Origin: DATIJP01 sp964569185
GTDB taxonomy: Bacteria > Chlamydiota > Chlamydiia > Chlamydiales > Rhabdochlamydiaceae
Reading direction: 5' to 3'
Length of the DNA: 22,534 nucleotides
Assembly (NCBI GenBank): GCA_964569185.1
Contig: CAZMTP010000024.1
Location: 1-22,534 of the forward strand
Part shown: positions 1 through 6,985 of the stretch, one piece after another
Layout: every line of letters begins with the position of its first letter
How positions within the stretch are numbered: the stretch's first letter is position 1
Notes under the pieces: generated by a model
The model's database searches: none
What the model was told of the DNA's origin: nothing
The model's input: the letters and a program-made list of their open reading frames with translations, nothing else
Translations under genes and position numbers: made by a program

Positions 1-340
1 TTTGATTTGCCTCGCGCGCTTCAGCAAGGAAAATTTCATCAAACAGTTGTTCTATATCTCTATAATCTGGACATTCGTGACTTTTTTTTCCTGGGCTTTG
101 ATAATGCTTATACAATGTTCCAATAATAGCAAAACAGTCGGTAGTTGTTTCGACCGTTCTCTTCTCCAAAAGAGGACTCCTCTTAAGTCCGTAGAATTGC
201 CGGTCGCGCGCGCTTAATTCACAAAAAAATTTAGTAATGTCAAGAAATTTACTGCTGAGGGCATAAAACTCTTGTCTTGCTTTTGTTACAAGTTCAACTC
301 CTTGAAAAGGGTCGCCTGGTTTTAAAGCTAAATCTGACAT
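1..340 (-). CDS. hypothetical protein, 3' part beyond the window
   Basis: An open frame starts with ATG at 340 and runs off the left edge with no stop for 113 codons. It begins MSDLALKPGDPFQGVELV. A strong ribosome site (AGGGGGAA) lies 4 to 5 bases before the ATG, which fixes the start. The visible part is hydrophilic and mixed helical, with no signal peptide, membrane segment or motif that I recognise. The gene follows the helical-repeat gene on the same strand after 27 bases, so the two are probably co-transcribed. The open plus-strand frame across the same bases is its shadow. Function unknown; confidence is for the gene being real. Confidence 0.72.
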   Translation of the reverse strand, partial: MSDLALKPGDPFQGVELVTKARQEFYALSSKFLDITKFFCELSARDRQFYGLKRSPLLEKRTVETTTDCFAIIGTLYKHYQSPGKKSHECPDYRDIEQLFDEIFLAEAREANQ

Positions 341-367
341 AGTTCCCCCTTTTTTAAATTTAAGTCA

Positions 368-1543
368 CTAATTAATGACGACTAAGTGTAACGCACTTAC
401 AGCCAACTCAAAATCTTCTTTATCGCATGCACGAGCAGCAATGTTAACCAATGCTCGACTGATCTCTTTTTCTTTATTAATTAAAAACGCCACTTTTATT
501 GCATCCCCATACCGCTCTTCTTGTCCCTGGCTCGCATTAAATACCGCTCTCGCAGTGTCACAATATACCGGTTTGTGCACATTGCCAGACATCAAGCCAA
601 CAACATAAGCAGCAGTGGAAAAATTTTTCTCTTTCAAATGAATAGCTGCAATCTCATGTTTTAAGGCATCTGCTATCTCTATTTGGTCTTGAGGCATATG
701 GCAGAGCACGGTAATGGCATCTTTGTAATTTTTTTGATTTATAAGATTTTTTGTTAGCTCTACTTGAAGAGGAAATAGATCAGCTGCACTAAATTTGGCG
801 ATTGCAAACGCATCCGTGGCTTCAGAAAAGTTGCCTTCTAAACAGGCTTGTTTTGCAACAATGCGGAAAATATTAGCAAACTCAGGCGGAGATATTTTTT
901 CTTGGGCAAAAAGCGAGCAGTCATGTTTTTCTCCTTCAACGGTAATGACATTGTTAGGATTAATGCTGTCGTACATTTTTTCATATCTCACAAAAAGCCC
1001 ATGAAACATTTTAGCTTGGAGAATGTACCCACTAGTCGTAGTGGGGGAATAATCATAAACTTGCTGTGTAAGTCCCAAAAAATTCTGCTGGTCATCAGGC
1101 AATGCCTTCAGATACGCCTTAAGATTTTCGTATTGGCACTTAAAAAATTCGAAAGTACATGTTTCTGATACTTCAAATTCTAAGCTATTTCGAATCTCCT
1201 TTGCCACTTGATGAATACTATCGATTTTAGGAGTAATGGTTGTGAATCCACATTTATTAAGTATCCTTAAAAATAGATTCCAAATTTTTCTCACTAGCCC
1301 TTGAAGTGATCCCAATAAACCTTGTCCCTCCAGTTTATTTTCACATCCTGTGACAACGGTATCCACAACCTCTTTTAGAGATTTACCTTTGAGGCTAGTA
1401 AGATTGATTGCTTTGTGAGCCTCCAAATTCCTTTTCAACTCTGTTAAAAAAGTGAGCGCTGAGGAATCTTTCTCTTTCTTTTCTTCTAATATCCAAGTAT
1501 GTGGAGCACTAAAGGCAAAATATTTCCCAGTAACAGCAGACAT
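368..1543 (-). CDS. helical-repeat (TPR-like) protein of unknown function
   Basis: This encodes 391 residues if read from the ATG at 1543. An upstream TTG at 1564 is in frame, but GAGAGGTGG sits just before the 1543 ATG and decides the start. The N-terminal half has no recognisable motif. From about residue 225 the C-terminal half holds repeated helix pairs of the form A..c...nf..A..v (for example EGNFSEATDAF, QKNYKDAITVL, EKNFSTAAYVV, KEDFELAVSAL), the spacing expected of degenerate TPR or Sel1-like units. Such repeats usually mediate protein-protein contacts, and environmental chlamydiae have many of them. There is no signal peptide, so it is cytosolic or possibly a type III substrate. The partner is unknown. 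Confidence 0.8.
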   Translation of the reverse strand: MSAVTGKYFAFSAPHTWILEEKKEKDSSALTFLTELKRNLEAHKAINLTSLKGKSLKEVVDTVVTGCENKLEGQGLLGSLQGLVRKIWNLFLRILNKCGFTTITPKIDSIHQVAKEIRNSLEFEVSETCTFEFFKCQYENLKAYLKALPDDQQNFLGLTQQVYDYSPTTTSGYILQAKMFHGLFVRYEKMYDSINPNNVITVEGEKHDCSLFAQEKISPPEFANIFRIVAKQACLEGNFSEATDAFAIAKFSAADLFPLQVELTKNLINQKNYKDAITVLCHMPQDQIEIADALKHEIAAIHLKEKNFSTAAYVVGLMSGNVHKPVYCDTARAVFNASQGQEERYGDAIKVAFLINKEKEISRALVNIAARACDKEDFELAVSALHLVVIN

Positions 1544-1574
1544 AAACCACCTCTCTAAAAACAAAGTAAAAAAA

Positions 1575-1580
1575 ATTATA
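1575..1580 (-). promoter_or_regulatory. candidate -10 box (TATAAT) for the helical-repeat gene
   Basis: On the minus strand TATAAT is found about 30 bases upstream of the 1543 ATG, giving a leader of about 25 bases. No good -35 box is seen 16 to 18 bases further up (GATTAA or TGATTA at best), so this is a suggestion based on one element only. Confidence 0.3.
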
Positions 1581-1624
1581 ACATAAACTCATTTATTTAA
1601 TCATTCTCTGTTTTTAAAGGATCT

Positions 1625-2035
1625 TTAATCAAACTCTCTTGACGTCTGTCTGAATGCTTTTTTTTCAGAACGGATCTTTTTGTTAGTGAGCATTTTTTCT
1701 TGGGCGCGGCGTGAGCGGCGCCTTTTTTGTCGCCGTTTTTTTTCTATGAGCTGTTGCCGCTCCGTTTTTATTTTTCTGATTTTTTCTTCGAACTGGTCAC
1801 ATAACTCTTTGCGGGCGTAGTAACGATTCAGCTCACGTGAGCGCTCTCTTTGACACTTCACTTCAATCCCTGTAGGGATATGTTTCAGGTAGACACAACT
1901 TGAGGTTTTGTTGATTTTCTGGCCGCCGCTTCCTGAGCCTAAAATGAATTTCTCAATGAGATCCTCTTCCTTGATTCCAAGGCGCTCCATTCGCTCAAGC
2001 AGGGCATCTTTTTTTTCTGGACCAGCCATGTCCAT
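1625..2035 (-). CDS. peptide chain release factor-like protein (GGQ domain only)
   Basis: This is a small protein of the class I release-factor superfamily that keeps only the catalytic RF-1 domain. GSGSGGQKINKTSS carries the GGQ tripeptide that promotes peptidyl-tRNA hydrolysis in the ribosomal peptidyl-transferase centre, followed by the usual VxLxHxPTGIxVxCQxxRSRxxN stretch. The codon-reading domains of RF1/RF2 are absent. The C-terminal third is very basic (KKRRQKRRRSRR), as in ArfB/YaeJ and mitochondrial ICT1/MTRFR relatives, where the tail enters the mRNA channel of stalled ribosomes. A ribosome-rescue role is therefore inferred. The start is either ATG 2035 (136 residues, chosen) or ATG 2029; a TTG at 2047 is less likely. 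No strong ribosome site is seen. Confidence 0.85.
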   Translation of the reverse strand: MDMAGPEKKDALLERMERLGIKEEDLIEKFILGSGSGGQKINKTSSCVYLKHIPTGIEVKCQRERSRELNRYYARKELCDQFEEKIRKIKTERQQLIEKKRRQKRRRSRRAQEKMLTNKKIRSEKKAFRQTSREFD

Positions 2036-2083
2036 CAAAATACTCAATTCAATATAAAATGGAAAAAAGAAAAACTTTCTCCC

Positions 2084-2491
2084 TTACACCAGAGCAACGC
2101 AAGAGATTTCAATGATTGCAGGGATATGGCACTGGATCGTCTGTCTCACCGGATACTTTCCTTCTGAGAAATAGCGGGCATAGACCTCATTCATCGCGGC
2201 AAAGTCTTTGAGATCGCGCAAAAAGACATCCACACGCACTACCTGATCAAAACTGGAGCCTGCCTCTTTTAGAATTCTTTCAATATTCTCCAAAGTAACA
2301 CGCGTGGCTTCTCGGATATCATTCTCGACTTTTACTCCTGTCTGCGCATCGACAGGCAGCTGCCCCGAAACAAACAGCAGCTTCCCTTGAGAGAGATCGG
2401 CTATCACTCCTGGAGAATAGGGACCAATCGCTTTGGGCCCTGCTTCTGGATAAATGTATTCAAGCCCTTTGACTTTATTCTTTAAAGGCAT
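2084..2491 (-). CDS. ridA: RidA family enamine/imine deaminase
   Basis: This 135-residue protein matches the RidA/YjgF/UK114 family in length and layout: GPYSPGV near the start, LFVSGQLPVDAQTG, a central ATRVTLENIERIL helix, VRVDVFLRDLKDFAAMNEVY, and a C-terminal PVRQTIQC with the carboxylate-binding Arg plus IEISCVA. Members hydrolyse reactive 2-aminoacrylate and other enamines from PLP enzymes and work as cytosolic trimers. The ATG at 2491 gives the family length and overlaps the end of hpt by 17 bases, so translation is probably coupled to it. A longer frame to 2530 has no support. Unlike the upstream neighbours it has no signal peptide. Confidence 0.92.
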   Translation of the reverse strand: MPLKNKVKGLEYIYPEAGPKAIGPYSPGVIADLSQGKLLFVSGQLPVDAQTGVKVENDIREATRVTLENIERILKEAGSSFDQVVRVDVFLRDLKDFAAMNEVYARYFSEGKYPVRQTIQCHIPAIIEISCVALV

Positions 2492-3044
2492 AGACACCGG
2501 GTAATCCTCTATAGTCTTCCTTAAAATCAAGCCCGTAGCCGATCACAAAGCGGTTCTCAATGTCAAACAGCACATAATCGGGTCTGTAATCTGTGGCATG
2601 CGGCACATTTTTCATGAGAAGCACCAAACTTTTCAAACTTTTCGGATTTTTCTCTTGCACCTTGGCCACAATCCCTTCCATGGTCGCGCCACTATCGAAA
2701 ATATCATCGACAACTAGGAGATGTTTCCCTTCCAAATTTAAATGGTCGAGCCCGATGATTTTTAATTCGCCGCGCTGCGCCCCATTCTGCCCATAGCTGC
2801 TGGCTTTGATATATTCTAAATGGGTCGTCGCAGGAAGATGACGCAATAAATCGGCACCTACGCAAAGAGCGCCTTTCATGACCAGAAGAACCGTCAATGG
2901 CTCATCTGAATATTCTGCAGTGAGTTTCTCTGCGGTTTGTGCAATTTTTTGCGCAATCTCCTCGGGAGAGATCAACAACTCTAAATTCTCAGCGCCAAAA
3001 CAGAGTGATGAAGCAGATAACAAAGACAATGCCCACTTTTTCAT
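2475..3044 (-). CDS. hpt: hypoxanthine-guanine phosphoribosyltransferase with an N-terminal signal peptide
   Basis: This 189-residue purine-salvage enzyme transfers hypoxanthine or guanine to PRPP. The PRPP loop LLVVDDIFDSGATM is intact, with MKGALCVGADLL, the SSYG flexible loop and VIGYGLDF..DYRGLPGVY near the C-terminus, as in the Hpt family. The odd part is residues 1-17: MKKWALSLLSASSLCFG is a classic Sec signal (KK, hydrophobic core, small residues before AEN). It sits exactly in front of LELLISPEEIAQKI, where ordinary Hpt proteins begin. A strong ribosome site (GAGGGG) precedes the ATG, so the extension is translated. It is the middle gene of a tight cluster: the upstream gene ends 13 bases before it and ridA overlaps its end. 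Family assignment is certain; export is inferred from the sequence. Confidence 0.93.
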   Translation of the reverse strand: MKKWALSLLSASSLCFGAENLELLISPEEIAQKIAQTAEKLTAEYSDEPLTVLLVMKGALCVGADLLRHLPATTHLEYIKASSYGQNGAQRGELKIIGLDHLNLEGKHLLVVDDIFDSGATMEGIVAKVQEKNPKSLKSLVLLMKNVPHATDYRPDYVLFDIENRFVIGYGLDFKEDYRGLPGVYAFKE

Positions 3045-3056
3045 AGTTTTTTCCCC

Positions 3057-3275
3057 TCAATCTTCAAAATGATTTTCAGAATAAGCGACAAATCCATGAG
3101 AGTCAAAATATTTAATTCCATTACTGACAATTTCCGCCTCACCCCGATCAAACAGAGTTCCATTTTTAAAAGAGCTTGGAAAAGCGATCGAAGAAACATT
3201 GGCAAATTCGGTCATTTGGATTTCAGCATTCAGTACATTGATGAAAGGTAAAAAAGCGAGAAAAAAATATCTCAT
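3057..3275 (-). CDS. small exported protein, unknown
   Basis: This 72-residue protein has a signal peptide (MRYFFLAFLPFINVLNA, cleavage expected before EIQ) and a mature part of only about 55 residues, which is polar and has no cysteine. The ribosome site GAGGAG lies just before the ATG, and a TATACT -10 box can be seen about 45 bases upstream with a poor -35. It is the first gene of the cluster that continues with hpt 13 bases later and then ridA, so it is probably expressed with the exported Hpt. It resembles nothing I know. It might be a partner or chaperone of the exported enzyme, but that is speculation. Confidence 0.65.
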   Translation of the reverse strand: MRYFFLAFLPFINVLNAEIQMTEFANVSSIAFPSSFKNGTLFDRGEAEIVSNGIKYFDSHGFVAYSENHFED

Positions 3276-3341
3276 AAAATCTCCTCAGAGTAAAGACGGC
3301 GCGAGTATAGATCTCTATGCAATATTCAGGAAGGGGAGAAA

Positions 3342-5594
3342 TTATTTTAAAGAATGTATGATGTGGCGGAGTACATAGGGCAAAATACCGCCATGATTGT
3401 AATAGTCCACATCGATCTGTGTGTCTAAACGAACGATCAACTGTGCCTGTGAAATGCCTCCATGAGGATATTGGATCTCTAAGGTGACCTCTTGATGCGG
3501 TTTGATCTCTTTTTCTAAGCCGCGAACGGAAAAGAGTTCTTTTCCTGTGATATTCAATGTCTCCAAACCGTCACCCTCTTTAAATTGCAAAGGAAGTATT
3601 CCCATGCCCACAAGATTACTGCGATGGATTCTTTCTAAGCTTTTTGCCACCACTACACGCACACCGAGCAGCGCAGGCCCTTTGGCAGCCCAATCACGAG
3701 AACTGCCCATTCCGTAATCTTTTCCTGCAAACACAATGAGCGGCACTTTTCGCTCTGCATAAATTTCACAGGCATCAAAAATGGCCATTTCCTTGTCTTC
3801 AGGCATTAACTTCGTAATGCCTCCCTCTTTTCCTTCCACTATCAGATTACGGATGCGCACGTTGGCAAAGGTGCCGCGCATCATCACATTGTGGTTCCCA
3901 CGGCGCGAGCCATAACTGTTAAAATCTTCTTCTTTAATTCCTAAAGCGCTTAAATATTTTCCTGCTGGCGTCTGAACCGAGAAAGCGCCTGCTGGAGAGA
4001 TATGATCTGTTGTGATCGAATCGCCAAAAAAGGCAAGCGCCCGCATGCCTTTAAGCTCTTTTCTTTTGGGTAGCTGTGTCGAAAATCCTACAAAAAAAGG
4101 CGGCCTTTGAATGTAGGTGCTACCAGAATCCCAAGCATACTGTGTCCCCTTCTTCACCTGGATCTTCTCCCAAAGAGGATTTTCATCTAATACATGCGCG
4201 TACCGTTTTTTAAACATCTCTGGTTTTAATCCCTGCACAGTGGCCTCTAAAATTTCTTGTGCAGTGGGCCAGATCTCTTTTAAGTAAATCGGTTTCCCAT
4301 CCTTTCCATGGCCCAGCGGTTCTTTGTTCATATCAATGTCCACTTTTCCTGCTAAAGCAAACGCGACTACTAGAGGGGGAGACATGAGAAAATTGGCTTT
4401 GACTGCTCCATGGATGCGCGCTTCAAAATTACGATTGCCGCTCAATACACTGGCCACAATGAGATCGTTCTGTTTGATCGCTTTTTCGATCACTTCATCT
4501 AGAGGCCCGCTATTGCCAATACAGGTCGTACACCCATAAGCCACCAGTTGGAATCCTAAAGCGTCCAGATATTTTTGCAGTCCTGTTTTTTCTAAATAAT
4601 CGGTCACAATGCGCGAACCGGGGGCCAAACTTGTTTTCACATGGGAATTGACTTTAAGCCCTTTTTCGACCGCTTTTTTGGCCAGCAACCCGGCTGCAAG
4701 CATCACACTGGGATTGCTCGTATTAGTGCAGCTTGTAATGGCAGCAATCACGATCGATCCATGATCTAATACAAGATCGCGCGGATGGTGCTGTAGATAG
4801 CCAGGATTCACTACACTGCTTGTAAAGGGACGGTTGATCACCATCTCCACTTCATTGCGTCCTTGGACTGAAGGCCCCAGGGTCTCTTTTCCCCCTGTGA
4901 TATGTTCTTTTTGCGTATGGAATGCCCCTTCAGAGCGCAGCGGCACCTTTTTAGATTTTTCTGCCGCCGATTTTTCATAGCCGCCCTCCACAATCGGAGC
5001 CGAAAGAAGATGTTGGAATTTCTGCTTGAGATCGACAAGGTTAATACGGTCTTGGGGACGTTTCGGCCCCGCTACACATGATTTTACACTCCTTAAATCG
5101 AGTGCGATCACTTTGGTATATTCAATCTGATCTTTGCGCGGGATGCCAAACATCTCTTGCGCTTCTAAATACTCTTTAATGAGCCGTATCGCCTTTTCTT
5201 CTCTGCCTGTCATCTTTAGATAATCCAGAGTTTTTTCATCGATCGGGAAAAAGCCGCAGGTCGCGCCATATTCGGGCGCCATATTTCCAATGGTGGCACG
5301 GTCTGCAACAGTTAAACTGGCAGCACCTTCTCCAAAAAATTCCACAAATTTGCCCACCACATTTTCTTTGCGCAAAAGTTCGGTGATGCGCAACGTTAAA
5401 TCGGTGGCTGTGATTCCTTCTTCTAACTCCCCTTCCAAATGGACACCGATCACTTGCGGCGTCTGAAAAAAGTAGGGCTGACCTAACATTGCTGCTTCTG
5501 CTTCAATCCCGCCGACACCCCCCCCTAGCACGCCCAACCCATTCACCATAGTGGTATGCGAATCAGTTCCCAAAAGGCTTTGAAAATAGGGCAC
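3342..5594 (-). CDS. acnA: aconitate hydratase, C-terminal 750 residues (split or broken gene)
   Basis: This is the larger piece of an AcnA-type aconitase (citrate to isocitrate via cis-aconitate, TCA cycle, cytosol). It starts at GTG 5594, immediately before the conserved LLGTDSHTTM block. It contains all three [4Fe-4S] ligands (Cys 289 in ITSCTNTSNPS, Cys 355 and 358 in YGCTTCIGNSGPL), the NRNFEARIH and GMGSSRDWAAKGP motifs, and the complete swivelling domain 4. A 50-60 residue polar insertion around residues 205-262 lengthens it relative to E. coli AcnA. It is in the same frame as the N-terminal piece 5628-6206 but separated from it by two TAA codons. AAGAGA before the GTG could serve weakly for re-initiation. 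Both pieces remain highly conserved outside the gap. It may be a fresh pseudogene or a two-polypeptide enzyme. Confidence 0.88.
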   Translation of the reverse strand: MPYFQSLLGTDSHTTMVNGLGVLGGGVGGIEAEAAMLGQPYFFQTPQVIGVHLEGELEEGITATDLTLRITELLRKENVVGKFVEFFGEGAASLTVADRATIGNMAPEYGATCGFFPIDEKTLDYLKMTGREEKAIRLIKEYLEAQEMFGIPRKDQIEYTKVIALDLRSVKSCVAGPKRPQDRINLVDLKQKFQHLLSAPIVEGGYEKSAAEKSKKVPLRSEGAFHTQKEHITGGKETLGPSVQGRNEVEMVINRPFTSSVVNPGYLQHHPRDLVLDHGSIVIAAITSCTNTSNPSVMLAAGLLAKKAVEKGLKVNSHVKTSLAPGSRIVTDYLEKTGLQKYLDALGFQLVAYGCTTCIGNSGPLDEVIEKAIKQNDLIVASVLSGNRNFEARIHGAVKANFLMSPPLVVAFALAGKVDIDMNKEPLGHGKDGKPIYLKEIWPTAQEILEATVQGLKPEMFKKRYAHVLDENPLWEKIQVKKGTQYAWDSGSTYIQRPPFFVGFSTQLPKRKELKGMRALAFFGDSITTDHISPAGAFSVQTPAGKYLSALGIKEEDFNSYGSRRGNHNVMMRGTFANVRIRNLIVEGKEGGITKLMPEDKEMAIFDACEIYAERKVPLIVFAGKDYGMGSSRDWAAKGPALLGVRVVVAKSLERIHRSNLVGMGILPLQFKEGDGLETLNITGKELFSVRGLEKEIKPHQEVTLEIQYPHGGISQAQLIVRLDTQIDVDYYNHGGILPYVLRHIIHSLK

Positions 5595-5630
5595 TTTCTC
5601 TTTTTACAAAACAACTGTGGAAATATTTTA
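5592..5630 (-). other. acnA interruption: two in-frame TAA codons and a degraded linker
   Basis: On the minus strand the first TAA occupies 5630-5628 and the second 5606-5604; the downstream GTG start is at 5594-5592. The reading frame does not change. In intact aconitases the stretch between GICHQV and the xLxGTDSHT block starts NLEYL. Here it reads IL, stop, NISTVVL, stop, KEKVPYFQSL, so the usually invariant Glu is the stop and its neighbours Asn, Tyr and Leu are replaced too. Decay is confined to this linker. Confidence 0.85.
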
Positions 5631-6206
5631 CAAAATGACCTGATGGCAAATGCCAATGCCTGGAGGGACCACTTGAAATGTTTTAAATGCTTGCTGTCCC
5701 CAGTTCAAAAATTCATAGCGTTCAATATTGCGATTAAATTCAATCTCTAAATTAAATAAAAAAGCATCGGGAGTACCAGAGCGGTCCACCTGCACAGAAT
5801 GGTCTACAATGAGATCAACAGGAACACTCGGTTCTATTTTTGCAGCCGCCATTTTCTGCTCTGCCATCGCATCGCGCATTGCTGCTAGGTCCACGAGCAA
5901 AGGCACTCCAGTGAAGTCTTGCAACAGCACACGGGACACCACAAAGGGCACATCGCCCTCATCGGGTTTTTTCGCATTCCAGCGTGCCAGCCGCAGCACA
6001 TCCTCTTCTTTCACCTTCTTTCCATCACAATTACGCAGTAAAGATTCGAGCATGATGCGGATGGAAATGGGAAGTTGATCGATTTTGTTGCCAACTTTTT
6101 CTTTTAAAGCAGGGATAGAATAGAACTTTTGCCCCCCTTTTAACGTCTGCTGTGCATTAAAGGGATCAGAGGAATGATTTTTCTTGATCAAAACAGCCTC
6201 ACGCAT
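5628..6206 (-). CDS. acnA: aconitate hydratase, N-terminal 192 residues (split or broken gene)
   Basis: This is the smaller piece of the interrupted aconitase. It starts at ATG 6206 (MREAVLIKKN) and ends at the first TAA after GICHQVIL. It holds domain 1 elements: SIRIMLESLLRN, the substrate loop VLLQDFTGVP (Gln 96, Asp 97), DLIVDHSVQVD (Asp 135, His 136) and the His of GICHQ (His 188). In aconitase these residues face the same active site as the GTDSHT block that lies in the other piece, so neither piece can be active alone. The ribosome site before the ATG is poor. The gene is divergent from the small membrane protein at 6253, with about 45 bases between them for both promoters. Confidence 0.85.
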   Translation of the reverse strand: MREAVLIKKNHSSDPFNAQQTLKGGQKFYSIPALKEKVGNKIDQLPISIRIMLESLLRNCDGKKVKEEDVLRLARWNAKKPDEGDVPFVVSRVLLQDFTGVPLLVDLAAMRDAMAEQKMAAAKIEPSVPVDLIVDHSVQVDRSGTPDAFLFNLEIEFNRNIERYEFLNWGQQAFKTFQVVPPGIGICHQVIL

Positions 6207-6252
6207 GAAACTTGAGTTTTCTTTTAGATATACTTAATTTTTATTTAAAACA

Positions 6253-6519
6253 ATGCAATTTTCAGATGTTGTTGGCCTAGTAGGAGTGGGGATTATTTTG
6301 ATCGCTTATCTCCTCTTGCAATTTGCAGTGATCAAAATTGAAGACTATTCCTATTCCGTAGTGAATGCGTCAGGTTCTTTGCTGATTTTATATTCGCTAT
6401 TCTATAACTGGAATTTTTCTGCAGTCGTGATTGAGACCGCCTGGTTCTTCATTAGCCTTTTTGGCATTTTTAATGCCTGGAGAGTGAAAAAAAAGCGAAA
6501 TCTTCACTGTGAAAAGTAG
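6253..6519 (+). CDS. small three-helix membrane protein, CBU_0592-like
   Basis: This 88-residue protein has three predicted membrane helices (about residues 5-25, 36-53 and 57-75) and a basic C-terminal tail (RVKKKRN). The pattern GLVGVGIILIAYLLLQ, a middle Asn-Ala-Ser-Gly segment, LYSL..NWN and the IExxWxxISL end fit the small CBU_0592 family of membrane proteins, whose function is unknown. No clear Shine-Dalgarno sequence precedes the ATG. Its last 16 bases overlap the end of the convergent HIT gene. The inner membrane is the likely site. Confidence 0.75.
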   Translation: MQFSDVVGLVGVGIILIAYLLLQFAVIKIEDYSYSVVNASGSLLILYSLFYNWNFSAVVIETAWFFISLFGIFNAWRVKKKRNLHCEK

Positions 6520-6977
6520 ACACGAAAGCGGTTGACATTTTCATTAAGCGTATCCGGGTCCATTTTCTTTACAGACAAAGCCCCATTGAAAACCTGTTTC
6601 CAACTTTCTGAATGAACAGGAAGAAAATGGAAATGGATGTGCGGTTCGCTCTGAAAAGCGCCATTTTTTTGAAGAAGAAGATATTTATCAGTGGCCAAAT
6701 TTCTTTTAAAAACAGCGGCTATTTTTGGAGTCATGACAGAGAGCTCTTGCCACTCTTCTGATGAGAGTTCATCGGCCCTTAACAGATGTCTTTTCGGAAC
6801 CAGCAAAAGGTGTCCTGGCACATAAGGCGCATGATCTAGAAGAATAGTAAAATAGCGGCCTTCGAAAACAGACTGCCGCGCGATGACTTTTGGGTCACAA
6901 AAAACACAACTCTCACCATAGACAAAGCCAATAGCAGAGCAGAAAAGAACTAGAGTGCAAACAAAAAGCTTTTTCAT
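6504..6977 (-). CDS. HIT family nucleotide-binding protein with a signal peptide
   Basis: This 157-residue histidine-triad protein has the catalytic motif HIHFHFL at 113-119 and the zinc cysteines CVFC near the start of the mature domain, as in Hint/HinT-like nucleoside phosphoramidate or dinucleotide hydrolases. DHAPYVPGHLLLVPKRH is the usual HIT substrate-loop region. Residues 1-21 (MKKLFVCTLVLFCSAIGFVY plus G) form a clear signal peptide cleaved before ESCVFC. Normal HIT proteins begin at about that CxxC. The ribosome site GAGG before the ATG supports this start. It follows dusB after 8 bases and is probably in its operon. A periplasmic or secreted nucleotide hydrolase is inferred; the substrate cannot be read from the sequence. 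Confidence 0.9.
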   Translation of the reverse strand: MKKLFVCTLVLFCSAIGFVYGESCVFCDPKVIARQSVFEGRYFTILLDHAPYVPGHLLLVPKRHLLRADELSSEEWQELSVMTPKIAAVFKRNLATDKYLLLQKNGAFQSEPHIHFHFLPVHSESWKQVFNGALSVKKMDPDTLNENVNRFRVYFSQ

Positions 6978-6985
6978 TTTTTACC

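Noticed and set aside
2..217. Open plus-strand frame at the left edge
   Set aside because: It is the complement of the open minus-strand gene that starts at 340 with a strong ribosome site; its TTG start has no such support.
5604..5630. Reassignment of UAA to a sense codon
   Set aside because: Many intact genes in the window end with TAA at the expected family length (for example the helical-repeat gene, ocd and the porins), so UAA is a normal stop here.
5728..6078. Plus-strand frame of 116 codons
   Set aside because: Shadow of the N-terminal acnA piece; the Ser/Arg/Thr-rich product is typical of an antisense translation.
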